DNA of 64,000 bases from Persicaria tinctoria (GCA_037127255.1 JBANSL010000019.1:16825001-16889000), one strand, 5' to 3'. Positions 24,127 through 35,884 are shown, counted from the stretch's first letter. Translations and numbers: made by a program. Notes: generated from the letters alone by a model not told the origin.

Positions 24127-24953
24127 ATGGCAATCCAAGAGGATCAAGAAGGCTGGGATTTCTTCAAGTTTCAAGAAGAGCTGATCAATGATTTCGCCTT
24201 GTATGAGCAAGAGTTCTTACCTCCTTATCCTGATCCGCAATTCGCCTTTGATAACCCCCAACAACAAAAACAACTAGTGGAGCTCGAAACAGGCCAAAAC
24301 CTCGAATCAATGATCCCTCTTCCTCCACCTCGTGTCGAAGAACAAGTAGACATGATTGATGAAGAGGAGTTCACTAGATGGTTAGAGGAGAATGAGAATT
24401 TTCTTATCTCATATCTTCAAGATCCTTCCTTCCAAAGGATCCTTTTCGAGATCTATGTAACCAATGATAATGTTGAGGGCGACATTGGTGGTATCTCATA
24501 CCCGAAGAGGAGGAAGAAATCACCGGAGGAGATCAAAGATTGCACCAATGCGATTGATCAGCAGAAGACCAAGAGAAGAGAAGCTGCCTATAGGTATTAT
24601 TGCAAGAAGAAGGTTGGTATTTCTTTCTTGTGTTTTTCCCTCCTTAATTGCTATAAAAAACACCAATTAGTGTTCTTAGTTGATAACTTGATCTATGGTT
24701 TTCGTGTAACAGCAACGCATTGAGGACATGTGCCTTCAAATCGGAAAGCTGCAAATGGAGAACAAGATGAGGAAGAAGGTTGTCAAGGTACTCGGTCTGC
24801 GTTAGTTTTGCATTTCATACTTGCTCATCTATGAACTCTAACCTTGATTGTAAATTGTAATGTATGTGACAGTTCTTGGAAATCAGCAAGGAAGTCGGAA
24901 CTTTTCCAAGAAGACTCGTGCGTGCCACTTCAGGACCGCTACCTAGCTATTGA
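24127..24953 (+). CDS. Small bZIP-like protein with degenerate basic region
   Basis: Three exons, 24127-24612, 24713-24787 and 24873-24953, all GT-AG and phase 0, give 213 residues. The N-terminal half is acidic and rich in Gln, Phe and Pro, with DEEEFTRWLEENENF. KRRKK at about 131-135 is a likely nuclear signal. The end of exon 1 reads KTKRREAAYRYYCKKK, aligning with the bZIP basic region N-R-D-A-A-x-R-S-R-x-R-K-K, but the invariant Asn is Arg150 and the invariant Arg is Tyr158. Exon 2 gives a short zipper-like helix with M168, L175, R182, L189 and the typical LQMEN. bZIP is inferred from this alignment; DNA binding is doubtful, and it could act as a dimer partner. The C terminus (about 20 residues) has no known motif. 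Met at 24127 has a good context; upstream in-frame ATGs at about 24088 and 24109 are less likely. Confidence 0.68.
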
Positions 24954-25110
24954 GGCCTCGTTTCGTAGTGAACATGACACATAAACAAAGAAGTTGAAAC
25001 TGACAACATTTTAGGCAGCTAGCTCATCTTAACTAGTCTATTATTCCCATCGCGAATAAGCTTTGAAACTATGCGTAGCCATGATCTTAGTTCCTTAAAT
25101 CGCGATCTAA

Positions 25111-27167
25111 CTATGACCAGCCACATATATAGTAAAGGATGTAGTAGAGAACAAGGGAGAACGGGTAAAGAGTGAAAGCTGAGAGAGAAGTCCAAAGCGG
25201 GAACTTGGTCCTGAAGCTTCCGAGTCCACCAACTGCCAAGCAAACCACCAGCACCACCACTGATTCAGCGGAGAACTCCCATGTCAAATCTCTTATGTAT
25301 ACTATCCCTAGGAACACCGACATGGACAACACGTTGTTCATCGTCACTGATCCATATATCTGCAGCCAAAAAAATCAAATCATCACAAAATCAACTATGA
25401 TAGTAAGATGAAAATGTTTTGAACTGCAATTGATTGGATGCATACCATTTCAAAGTTGAGAGAAGACGATTTACGAGTCTTGTTCCTAGCAAAAACGATG
25501 CTCGAAATGAGGTGAGTTGAGCAGGTGGCCAGGGGCAAAATCACAAAAGAGATGAAGAAAGATGGGATTCCTGTTGCACTAGAGAAGTCTCCTACTGCAC
25601 CCACCAACGGATCGGAGAATGCAGCTGCCACCGCCGTCCCTGCCACCAGCTTCACAGCTGGAACCACCAAACTCCGCCTTGTGAACTCGCCAATTAGGCC
25701 ACCACCACCACCACTACCAACACCGGGCTGTTCAAGATCATTGCCATCTTCTGTCTCACTGGAAGCTGAAGGTCTTAAATGCTGAGCCAACTCATCAATC
25801 TTGTTGTTCTTGTGCTTCACATACTCCATTCTTCTGTGCTGGATCCATGGCTGGACAACCTGATAGAGGCAATAGGAGACACAGGTGGAAAGGGAGAAGA
25901 TGAAGGCGACCAAGACGCCTATGTGCTTAGCAGACGAGGAGGAGAGAGCCTGCGGGATTTGGACTACCAAAAATGGCGTCACTGAAGCCGCCATGATCCT
26001 TGCTGTGTAGCCAGACCAAATTTCAGTTGACACTCCAGAGCCTGTATTCATATTGCAATTTGATCAGATGAAACTCAAATTGAATGAGGGTTGATTTCAA
26101 CTCGATCTATAGTGTAATGTACCATCAGATGCATATAATATACCAGTTAAGCTGAAGCCTCGGGTATCGGTCTGATCAACTGCATTGGAGGTATGAAGGT
26201 CACACTTGCCAGCAACCACACAGCTTCCCCACATAACTGTTAGTGAAAGCACAGTTGTTCCCGCCAAATATCCTATTCCTATTATCACTTGGCTTTGTGC
26301 TGAGTCAGTGCTTCCTCCTAGTCCAGATACTTCAAGAAAGAAAGAAAATAATCAAAATAATCGATAAGTTAGTAACATGTTGATATGATATCATTTTGTC
26401 ATACCAAACAAAACTTAGATCCAAAGAGGATCCAATAAGATCTACAGAGAGTTAGGCTCTGTTTGGCAACAGTATGTAGCTTTTCAGAGCTCATAGTTTT
26501 GATACTAATATATAGTTTTGAATGAAATAAATATAAGATTTTAGTTTAATTAGCTTTTTAAATCTAAATTTTTCAATAGCTACTCACCCAAGCTTTATTC
26601 ACAAGTTTTTATCAGCTACCCTAACAGCTAGGTTTATCAAACACAATACTAGCTTATTAATCTATATTTCACACAAATAATCGATCAGCTTCAGCTACTC
26701 CATCAGCTATCATTTTGCCAAACATAGCCTTAAGTGTTTGAGTCATGAAATTTTTTACCAAGAACGAGCATTGCATTAGGGAAAGTGGAGAGAATGGGGA
26801 GAACAATGCCGCCAATGAGGCCAGGGCCGAGCCTCTCAAGCATATGCTCGCTTCCACTAGAGAGGGTATGGGCAGAAAAGGACATGAGGCAGCCATATGC
26901 TAGTATGAGGAAAAGGTTGCCAACAACTGTGGTGGTGCATGGAAGGAAACCATAGGTTTCGTCGCAAGTTGAGGAGGATGAATTAAGTGACAATGTGGGC
27001 GGATTAAGGGCGAGATTTGAGGAGCTCGTGAAGGGTACATTGTGGTGACGGGGAGTGGCACCGTTAGCATATGGGTCAGCCTGCACCGCCACATAGGCAG
27101 AGGCAATGTAGGAGCCGAGGAGAAGGAGAGGAAGGGTGAGGTCGTGGTGCTTGTTTTTGTAGGTCAT
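25111..27167 (-). CDS. NCX/NCL-like Na+/Ca2+ exchanger family protein lacking EF-hands
   Basis: Four exons on the minus strand, 27167-26759, 26329-26144, 26041-25446 and 25359-25111, with agreeing phases give 479 residues. A hydrophobic N terminus (LPLLLLGSYIASAYV) looks like a signal peptide. The first alpha-repeat region has GPGLIGGIVLPILSTFPNAM and VSGLGGSTDSAQSQV; then WGSCVVAGKCDL, and FSLTGSGVSTE with YTARIM, typical of plant NCL. The second repeat is at about 354-420 (GIPSFFISFVILPLATCSTH, YGSVTMNNVL). In Arabidopsis NCL the loop between the halves has two EF-hands; here it is only about 50 residues (270-318), polar and ending in a Gly run, with no DxDxDG loop. Expected role is cation/Ca2+ exchange across an internal membrane, by family. 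Intron 1 contains a Tourist-like MITE. Confidence 0.85.
26455..26729. mobile_element. Tourist-like (PIF/Harbinger) MITE in intron 1 of the exchanger gene
   Basis: 275 bp starting GGCTCTGTTTGGCAAC and ending TTTTGCCAAACATAGCC, with TTA on both sides (26452-26454, 26730-26732). It lies wholly in the intron between 26330 and 26758, its end only about 30 bases from the donor site of exon 1. Confidence 0.8.
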
Positions 27168-27596
27168 GTTTGGAGTTGGTTACTTCTGTTATGGGTTTTG
27201 ATTGTGATTTTGTGGGCATATATATAGAGGCTAATGGACTATATGTGGATCTTAGTTTATGCAGTTGTACAGATCATTTTGGGTAGCAACACTGATTTTA
27301 CTAGTTGCCAATATTAATTACTTCAGTGATTAGGTGAGTGCTTGTTTTGTACTCAAATGAAGGAAATTGATGGCCATTAGTAACATGTAGTTAGCTTTAG
27401 ATCTGGGTAAAATGCACATGGGAAAATGGTTTATTATCCTCAATTAACTCTGAATATTTTGGGTAAAGTCATGGGCTTTTTAAGATGGTTTAATTCATAA
27501 AATTCGGTGGACAATAGCTAGGAATTATATCATGCAACACATGAAGTGTGTAACCCATTTATAACACACAAGATGACCTAGTAGAGGAGGCAATCA
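27168..27596 (-). promoter_or_regulatory. Upstream region of the exchanger gene
   Basis: A TATATATAG box at 27219-27227 (minus-strand CTATATATA) lies about 55 bases upstream of the ATG and is a reasonable TATA element. No other site can be assigned. Confidence 0.4.
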
Positions 27597-27752
27597 GGCC
27601 AATTCGAGCTCGGATCATGTTTGAATCGGGTCATTATTGTGTCAAGTTTAGTCGATTTTTGGGTCATGATTTCGCACTACAAGTCGAGATTGGTTTGGGT
27701 CTGGGTTTAAGTGAGTCAGGTCGTACGGGTTTTCAGTTTGGGACAGCTCTAG
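27597..27752. repeat. Degenerate GGGTC-rich hAT-like remnant
   Basis: Dispersed ATCGGGTCA, TTTGGGTC and GGGTTTAAG motifs end in TTTGGGACAGCTCTA, whose inverse TAGAGCTGTCCC resembles the TAGACCTGTCA terminus. No matching left end or TSD is found. Confidence 0.4.
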
Positions 27753-27806
27753 GCCACCAAGCAAGTCAAACCGTTGACTTGTGAAGCTAGAAAATGAGTA
27801 AACATT

Positions 27807-27830
27807 AGAGAGAGAGAGAGAGAGAGAGAG
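27807..27830. repeat. (AG)12 microsatellite
   Basis: Perfect AG dinucleotide run of 24 bases. Confidence 0.9.
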
Positions 27831-28016
27831 GCACAAGCAACATGATCCAACTATTGCATTTATAAATGAACACTCCTTCAAATTTCTTAGAATGCAAAAA
27901 ACCTAGTTTGTGAACAGGACAAATCCTTGTCCTCCTCACTCTCATGATCTCATCTCTCTCAACTCAAGCAGTACTATAACCTACTAATCAAGGCTTATTG
28001 AGTTAGCAAATAGACA

Positions 28017-28190
28017 TGGTACTTCGACGTTACAGGTTTTGAATCTCGTTCCTTATTTCACTTAGTATGGTACTTCGACATTACAGGTTTTGAATCTCGT
28101 TCATTATTTCACCTGTAAATGTGATGTAAATCTTACATGGTTTTGTTAGACAGTGTAAAGTTCTCTCTTTTGCGAAAAGAAAATTGATTC
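28017..28190 (+). repeat. SINE-like sequence with a 51-bp tandem duplication
   Basis: Two adjacent 51-bp units, 28017-28067 and 28068-28118, each with TGGTACTTCGACRTTACAGG and TTTTGAATCTCGTTC, which resembles a pol III B box. Upstream TTAGCAAATAGAC could be a weak A box. A T-rich tail follows. tRNA-derived SINE origin is possible but unproven. Confidence 0.4.
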
Positions 28191-28627
28191 AATTCATCAA
28201 ACATGTCTAGTGTATGAGAAGTCGAAAAACAACAAATGAACTAATTGTCATGATAAAAATTAACAACAAATGGTTAGAGAATAGAGATATATAGAAGAAA
28301 ACGAAAGAAAACAAAAAGTAACCCGATTAAAGTAAAAAAGATACAATCGAATCGAATAAAAATGTGTAGACTGCTCAAAAACTGCGGAACAACAACCAAA
28401 AATAAAAAATTCATCTTTGACAATCATAGCATTTAGTTTCCATTCAACAAATTCATCTTTTCAAAGCAAAATTCATCTATTCAAAGCAAAATGTTTTTGC
28501 TTTGGAGACTCTACTCCCTCCTTTAGACAAAACATGCCATTCATTTTTCTTTAAATTTTTTTTAATAATTTCGTAACTTTAAAAAAACCTTCTGGAAATG
28601 TTGGGAACAACAAACACCTGAATTGTA

Positions 28628-28980
28628 GGCGATGTGTGGCTCTTCGTTTGGCGTGACTGAACTTTCTTTCTGTGTGATGGGGTTCTAGCAGTCGGAGTCG
28701 GGACAGGCTGGAGCCGTGGAAGTGTGTATCGAGGCGTCTTCTTTTTCCGAAATATTGTTTCCTTGGATGTTCGTCTTCACTGCCCACAGGTGTCTCCTGA
28801 TGCGTCGCTGACCTGCTTGGTCTGGTTGTTTTCAGTTTCGCATTTGTAGAGTTTTGTTGCTTGTATCTAGCACCATCCTTGTATTTTGTGTTTGTTTAGA
28901 CGGTTTTCCGTCTGCCGACTTGTCGGCCATCGAGGTTCAGGTTTGTCTGACCTCGAATTTTTCCTAATAAAAAAAACATA
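28628..28980 (+). mobile_element. 5'-truncated non-LTR retroelement insertion with 9-bp TSD
   Basis: The segment ends TTTTTCCTAATAAAAAAAA and is bounded by TGAATTGTA at 28619-28627 and 28981-28989. It is homologous to 16050-16480 and contains no ORF, so it is a truncated copy from the 3' end of that family. Confidence 0.7.
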
Positions 28981-28989
28981 TGAATTGTA

Positions 28990-29496
28990 CATTTACCTTT
29001 TTAGGGAGTACAAATTTCCCAAATACTAATAAACAAATAAATTTAGCACCAAAAAAAATAAACAAATAAATAATTTCTATAACCAGCAGGAAACAGAAAT
29101 CTCCAATGATAAACAGAGTACCAAATGCATTTCAAGTGGATGCTTCAGTTCAGGATAGCTATACACAGTGAAATAAGTTTACAGCTCCAATGATTCCATC
29201 ACATAAATTACATGGTTGGAATAAACAGAAAACACACACCTGCAAGTGTTTTCAATACATAAGCGTTGGAGGAACCCAATTCCAACCCTTATGTCATCCA
29301 CATTTGCCATCTAAACCTTATGTCCTGATGCAAGTTATGTCTGTACAATCCCAATGGTACACTGATTAATGGGCCATTCATTTTAAACAGGTGGTGAAAT
29401 GTACATTATAAATTAAACCCAACTTTGTTACAAAGCCATTTAATTCAAGCCATTGAGCATTATGAAAAGGCTTTTGACATCTGTTGTCGGTGCATT
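28990..29496 (-). other. 3' UTR and downstream flank of the RING gene
   Basis: AT-rich noncoding sequence after the stop codon of the minus-strand gene. No further gene or repeat is supported. Confidence 0.4.
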
Positions 29497-32053
29497 TTAC
29501 CGGATCTTCCCGTCCTTACGCTCCAGGTCCAGTGCTGTTGATTTGCAAATAGGGCAGGTGTTCTTCAACCGTAGCCACTTCTTCAGGCAGTTCACGTGGT
29601 ACTCGTGTCCACAGTCCAGGTTTCCTGTGTTGTCACCGTCTTCATACTCGTCCTGTCATCCAAGAGTGTCATTTTTTTTCTATGTTTTTGGACAAGACAT
29701 GCTGACTACAGACTACTACTACTACAAAAATAACAGAAGGAAGATCAAGAACTTTAATAGCGAGCCTTGTCCATTGATGTTCAGGTTTTCGTGGTTTCCT
29801 ACTTTGGCACAAACTCAGACTTATGAACTGAAAAGATCTGTCAACTTTAATGAGTGACAACAGACAAGGGTAGAAGAGAAGAGTATTTAGTTGGGATATT
29901 TCAGAAAGGAATGAAGAGATATGGTGGAACAATAACAAAATTGAATTCTAGAATGCCTTTCAGCACAAGAATCCCATCTATATTCGAACAAACAAAAAAA
30001 TTACCTGGCAGATGACGCAGGAATCATTTGTCTCGTTATTGCACGGTAGTTCTTCCAAATCTATAGTGGCCATGGATGATCTATGTACTCTCGTTTTCAG
30101 GTGGAAAGTGATGGCCTCATCCGAGAGCCCGGTATCGGCATTGCCAATCCGCTCACTCAAAGCAAGTAACTCCTGCAAGCATGAAATGATGCAATTTCTC
30201 AGATTCGAGAGGAGAGACATTTTACGCATATAAAAACCAATACTTTATCTTCTAAGAATTCGCTTGTTTTATGAAGCAAGCATTTCTCATCAAAAACAGT
30301 AACCCAGATAATCACCTCATAGGACATGTAATCAATATCCAGTCGCATATCTCTGTGATGATCAACAGGACTTTCCACTCCCATCTCGTAATGACCAGGA
30401 AGCTCCAGTATTGCAAGGCCCTACATAAATTAAAAGAATATATCAGTGAAAATCGTACTTCTACAATAATGATACAGTTGAGAAAGTCAAACCAAGCAAG
30501 CATGCAAGCAGATTTAACAAAGGACAATGATAAGCTAGTGATTCTGCTCTGTCATTGGAGTGAAAGAGAAAACAACTCAACCTCCCTTTGCTGGTCAAAG
30601 AGAAGAAAAATACTAAACATGGGTAATTAGCAACAAATCCTGACTTGACTCATTCATCATTTCCTGATACCATAGAACGCACTGACAGGAAGAAATAAGA
30701 CCAGTAATACCTCTTCAGGAAGAAGTCTCATCTGGGGAAAATCATGGTATCTATTTAGACCCTCGGGAGTGCCACCTCTATGTGATCGGTATATCCTAAT
30801 GCCAGGAGGTGGAGGTGCTGACTCAGGTCCTTGCTGAGTATGGCTCATACTAACGTGATGCACGGCATTGTTAATAGAGTGTCTACTGGAAGGTGCCGCT
30901 GCTGGAAGATGATAATTAAGATTGTATCCATTTGCTCCTTGAACACTTTGAAGATGGTGAAAATCGTGTGGCATTGGAGTGGAGTGCATAAGATTTGTGG
31001 AAGCTCGGCTGGTACTTGCACCACCATGAAACCTCTGGCCACCAGCATTCCCAATCTCTGAAGAACTTGCAGTAATGTTGCTTCCTAATAATAGTGAAAG
31101 CAGAAGAGGAATTCGTTATTCAAGGACTCAAGGAATCTATGAAGAAACTATTTCCATGAGAACATGCAGCTGAAACTAAGTAGTTTAAAGGTTATTGCAT
31201 TTACGGCAAGATAAACAAAGTAAGAAACAGTTGTGCTGCAAACCAACACATTGGGCCTAAAAAGGTATGATAGGAACAAAATACCTTCAAAATTAGATGG
31301 CATTGACGAAGGATCACAGGAAGATGTGCTGCCATCACCAACAACATTTGGCCTAGCAGGAGGTTGAAAAGATTGACCAAAATAATTTCCTGGAAGCAAA
31401 ACATCATAGTCCTGCATCACAATAGAAGCCCAGTGGAAGCTTGTACAAAATAGACCATCTATCATATCACAGATGTTACCTCTATACTCAGGAAAGATAA
31501 AACAGCCATCCACCACAGCAACATCGCCATCAAAATGGCAAGCATTCGAGGGAGTCATTGACGAACTAGATGCAGCAGGAGCATTTAAGTATTGGATGCT
31601 ACCCATGGAACTTTCAGCGATGTTTGTCTTGGATAATCCTCTGACACCATCTGGGGCAAAAACGTTTCTCCCATAGCCATCTACATGAGCTGAACTTGCA
31701 CCATAGTTTTGAGAAGCAGAGAACATTCTACCAATTGCAGGGTTCATGTATGGATTATAGAAGTTTGAAGGTGTAGGCATGCCTAACTCAAGATTTGTGG
31801 CAGGATGAAATTGGTGAGCATATTGTGGCATCCTATAAAATGCTGTTCCATCATGATGTTCGGGTAAATGATAGAATTCAAAATTAGGAATGCTCCCTGG
31901 AACTGGTGAAATCTGATGGGAATTTGATTGGGGAAAGTTTGGTGAGCCCCCGTGAAGAATATAGGGCTCTTGATGGTGGTGGTTCGGCATTTGCTGGGCT
32001 ACTTCAAATTCTATCGGCCAGCCATTGCTATAGGGCATATTTCTTGGATTCAT
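29497..32053 (-). CDS. RING-H2 E3 ubiquitin ligase, ZFP1/RHG1A-like
   Basis: Five coding exons on the minus strand: 32053-31285, 31084-30711, 30420-30316, 30172-30005 and 29652-29497. Phases agree and junctions are GT-AG, giving 523 residues. A long Asn/Pro/Gln/Ser-rich N-terminal region (starts MNPRNMPYSNGW; includes GNYFGQSFQPPARP) precedes a conserved block HHRDMRLDIDYMSYEELLAL and GLSDEAI, seen in plant ligases of this type. The C-terminal RING-H2 has all eight ligands: C468, C471, C486, H488, H491, C494, C505, C508. It should transfer ubiquitin from an E2; the substrate is unknown. The first exon is open through a possible 68-base intron (about 31413-31480), but splicing it would create a stop, so it is kept. 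An ACTATAG-type acceptor near 32089 and a 5' UTR exon near 33209-33270 suggest a leader intron of about 1.1 kb. Confidence 0.86.
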
Positions 32054-33275
32054 ACTGATGGGCAAGAGTAATAAGCCTTAATAGTAAACCTATAAAAGCA
32101 AAACATGTTTAACCATTAGACGAATGCAACATCCGAATCAGAACTTAAACTGGTGAATCACACAGAATCACGATTCCACGAACCACTGTGCAGCACCAAT
32201 CCATGAACATTGATTATTTCTACATCACTTTAGAAAGCTATAGCTCTTTTGCTGTAAGAGTAGAGTGCGTTTGCAGAACTGCCAATCGAATCTTACCCAC
32301 TCGCATGTGAAACACAAAAGTCATCCACAATGCCCAGATGACATTGATTTGAATATGCACAAGTAGGAATTCCATTATGGTTATTGGATGTGCATCATCT
32401 ATCAAATTATCTCCTTGTGTCTATCAAAGATATTTGATCATAATAAAAATAAAAATAAAAAAGTTCAACTTATCTAAATCCATATTCCATAATTTAGGTC
32501 GGAGTTGCTAACTGATAGATGCATCATTAGTACAACTTGTGCAAGGGGATAATCATTATAAACCCTAACTTCAGCTACAAATCCAAAATAAACCACACTA
32601 AATCATGAAGGCAGGAAAATTCAACACTAAAGGGTTTGACAAAACTGTACTTCAATAAAATCTGATAGTTTGACAAATGTCTGACATAAAAAGAAGGGCT
32701 TCAAGAAGAGAAGGTACCTTAAGATCATCAATACATCAAAAGGGGCTAAGATGTTTTAGCTTTCTGAAGTAAGTTTAACCTGAAAATATTGCCAAATTTC
32801 TGCAATTAAAAAGACCTGAAGTCGCAATCAAACATCGAAACAAAAATTTACAAGGAAAGTCCACCAATTTATCCTCTCTAACTAGAAACAAATTCATATC
32901 ACAAGTGATTCATGCCGCTAAAATCCAGAAGTTTGCCGCTAAAACGAAATTCCTTTCTTCCAAATCCACCAATTGAATTTCTAGAAAAGAAACCGTTCAA
33001 TTACAACTGCTACTCGATCTTGTAATCGAAAAGACCGATGCTTTTGCTTAAAACCCTTTTCCTGTACCGTCGAAAGGATGAAAAGAATCGTCAACAAGCT
33101 ACAACTCGTCTGAGAAACGCAGTAAAACAGAATAAACCCCACGAATTTTCAATTTAACCAAAGAAACACGCTATCGAACGAAAAGGGGGAATTGAGAAAC
33201 AGAAAAACCTCATAAAATTAGGGCTTTTGAGCTTGAATTGAAGGCAGTTATCGAGAGATCTTTGAATGGGCATTC
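32054..33275 (-). promoter_or_regulatory. 5' UTR, leader intron and proximal promoter of the RING gene
   Basis: Minus-strand sequence has a donor-like TTATGAG|GTTTTTC near 33209 and an acceptor TTTTATAG near 32089, so a leader exon at about 33209-33270 would join to the start exon. No other gene is visible. Confidence 0.45.
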
Positions 33276-33666
33276 AAAGTGCAGGTGATCGCCGGTGGGA
33301 GGGGTAGAAGATCGTGCAAATTTTAGGGGATTAGGAGGAGGTCGGAATTGGGGAAGAGGGGGGAGTCATGGAAAGAGGATATGCTTTGTTTTGTATGTTT
33401 ATTCGTATTGCTTCCACCTTCATTTCATACGGTGTACGGAAATACGGTGCATTTCCTCATCTTTTCCTTTTTTTTTTAATATAAAGTAAAAAATTTAAGA
33501 TCAAACACACCTCAATCTTGATATGCTGACAAATCGACAAATACAAAACCATAAAAAGGAGTATTTCTCTCTCTTTAATTTATAAATAAAAAATAATAAT
33601 TAATGGGTGATACTCTCAAATCTCAATCTAGTTCGACTACAATTAGGACATATTCGACTAAATTAA
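33276..33666. other. AT-rich intergenic stretch
   Basis: Promoter side of the RING gene. The open frame at 33295-33489 is Gly-rich then hydrophobic, with no recognised domain. Nothing else is supported. Confidence 0.4.
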
Positions 33667-33668
33667 TA

Positions 33669-33907
33669 TTTCATCCGTTAAACAAAATATGTCGTTTATT
33701 ATTCACACGTGCTTCTTTAGAATGATAAAAACTATATAAAATATTCAATTTTTTTATAAATTTTTTTTAACAAATTTGTACTTATTAATAATAACTACGA
33801 AAATGTTAAAAAAAAATATTATAAAAGCTAGATATTTTATATAGTTTTTATCTCATAAAAAAACGCGTGTGAATAGTTAAGTGATATGTTTTGCCGAACG
33901 GATGGAG
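33669..33907. mobile_element. Stowaway-like MITE
   Basis: Starts TTTCATCCGTTAAACAAAAT and ends ATGTTTTGCCGAACGGATGG plus AG, with TA on both sides (33667-33668, 33908-33909). The ends are imperfect inverses. Inner arms share CACGTG/CACACGTG and TAAAAACTATATAAAATATT-like sequence. Confidence 0.75.
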
Positions 33908-33913
33908 TAGCAA

Positions 33914-34300
33914 CTAGTACAACCTCGTGCTATAGCGCGATTTTTTATAAATAATATTTAGATATAGATTAATCATAGACATTAGATTTAATTCAATATT
34001 TTGAATTAAACTCATTGATTAGTAAATGTGTTAAAAAAATAAGAAAAAATACAATTGGGTTAAAGAGATAAAGAGAAAAATAAATAATAAATAGTGAAAG
34101 ATAAAATCTTTGAATTAATCTCATTGGTTAAAAAATGTGACATCAAATAATATTGGGTAATGAATATTAGAAAAAATTTCAAAAAATAATATTATAATAT
34201 ATAGTTGTCATAATAAAATGACAATATGTAAATAATATTTGCACAAATAATTTTTAACATAGAGAGGACATGTGGTATATATGCTTCTCTTTTAATATAG
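33914..34300 (-). mobile_element. Helitron, 5' terminal bases missing
   Basis: Minus-strand 3' end: hairpin CGCGCTATAGCACG, then AGGTTGTACTAG with T following (CTAG at 33914-33917). The 5' part reads TACTATATTAAAAGAGAAGC, typical of plant Helitron 5' ends, but the leading TC is absent where the next Helitron abuts. No ORFs. Confidence 0.6.
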
Positions 34301-34302
34301 TA

Positions 34303-35540
34303 CTAGTTCAGCACCCGCATTGTGTGCGATTTTTTATTTTAAATAAATTTAATACTAAAACATGTTTATTCAATTAATTAATTTCTTTCATACTTTTTAT
34401 TTCTCGAACCTGAATGAATTTATACTTTATTAGTATAAAAGCTAATTTCTCCTTACTACTTTTTGCTAGTATATATTAGTGGAAAAAGCATATGAAAATC
34501 TAATTTCACATATCTGAATGAATTTATATTTATTGACAACATATGAAACAACCTATCAGCACATTATTGACAACATATGAAAATCTAGTATATATTAGTG
34601 AAAACAACAAAATAACATACCTTGTAACCAATCAGCGCGTTATTTCGAAGAGCTTACCAGGGAAATCGTAAACAAAGTCATAAATAACCTGCAATAACAA
34701 AACCAAAAAGAAGGGGGAATATGTCAACATTTGCGAAATAACATTAACAATCTAAACTGTATATAGGTCAAAATCTAAAAATCTATCCATAAATTATATA
34801 TGTATAAAATCCAAAAATAAATCTCATAAATATATCAATACCTTCACGATAGAAAATTTTCATTTCTTTACCCGCAAAAGCGATAGATCTTTCATAAAAA
34901 TTGTGATTAAATTCTTTCAAAATTATATCCATATCTAAAATAATTGGGGGGAAATATGTTAAAAAAATTTGAATTCCATGTGTTGATAACCTTTACACGA
35001 CTAAGTATTATTTCAATTTACCCAAAATCTTTTATCTCCTTCATACTGATAAAGTTATTGATAAAGTTATTTAATTAGTACGACCAAGTAATATATTGAT
35101 AAAGTTATTATCTTCTAAAAATATGTTCATATGTAGCAAAAGTAGGTAAAATCTTATCTTATATAATAGTATTTAAAATTAGTTAATATCTTCTAAAAAT
35201 ATATTCATATCTAATCAAATTGGGTCAGATTTTATTTTATGCATGTATAGATATGTTGATTAAATAGTGTTAGAATAAAATTTTATCTTATGCATATATT
35301 AATATCTTATAAAAATATATCCATATCTAATCAAATTAATTGGTCGGGTCAAATTTTATCTTATGCATATATAGATATATTGATTAAATAGAGTTAGAAT
35401 AAATTTTTATCTTGTACATATATTGATTATTTCAAAAATTTGTGATTGGTTCACACGACTACGATTAAGGAAAAACCGTCATGTGTCTCAAACGACTGCT
35501 CTTTTATTATATATAATAATATAATATTAATAGATATAGA
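34303..35540 (-). mobile_element. Helitron (non-autonomous)
   Basis: Minus-strand 5' end TCTATATCTATTAATATTAT at 35540, preceded by A; 3' end with a short hairpin CGCACACAATGCG, then GGTGCTGAACTAG followed by T (CTAG at 34303-34306). About 1.24 kb, AT-rich, containing internal repeats of TATCTTATGCATATAT-like and ATCTTCTAAAAATAT sequences. No Rep/helicase coding. It sits head-to-tail against the Helitron at 33914-34300. Confidence 0.62.
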
Positions 35541-35884
35541 TAAGATTGTCCTCCCCTCTATTTTCTTGCCGTCAATTCTATTGGATCTTGATGGGGTGTG
35601 TTAACTTCCAATAAGTAATGCGTGATGAAATCATCACTTCTCTTTGTCTGATGAAGAATTTTCAAATAAGTTACTTCTTGTTAATATAAAAGTATCTAAG
35701 ATGCAACTAGTACAGTTGGAGTAGTCCTCTATGGCTCTATCTATCCCTTGCAATAACCCTACTAAGTGAACTTACTCACACTGTCACACACCAACCTCAA
35801 CAATAGCTAACAAACACGCGAACAATGCTTCATGTCACACATGACACACCAAAAACACTTAACATCAAACCACATGCCCGTTTC
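35541..35884. other. Intergenic stretch, no gene seen
   Basis: AT-rich to mixed sequence between a Helitron and a LINE remnant with no supported feature. Confidence 0.5.

Noticed and set aside
31413..31480. Possible 68-base intron in the first coding exon of the RING gene
   Set aside because: Splicing it would shift frame and create a stop at once, while reading through keeps the frame open.
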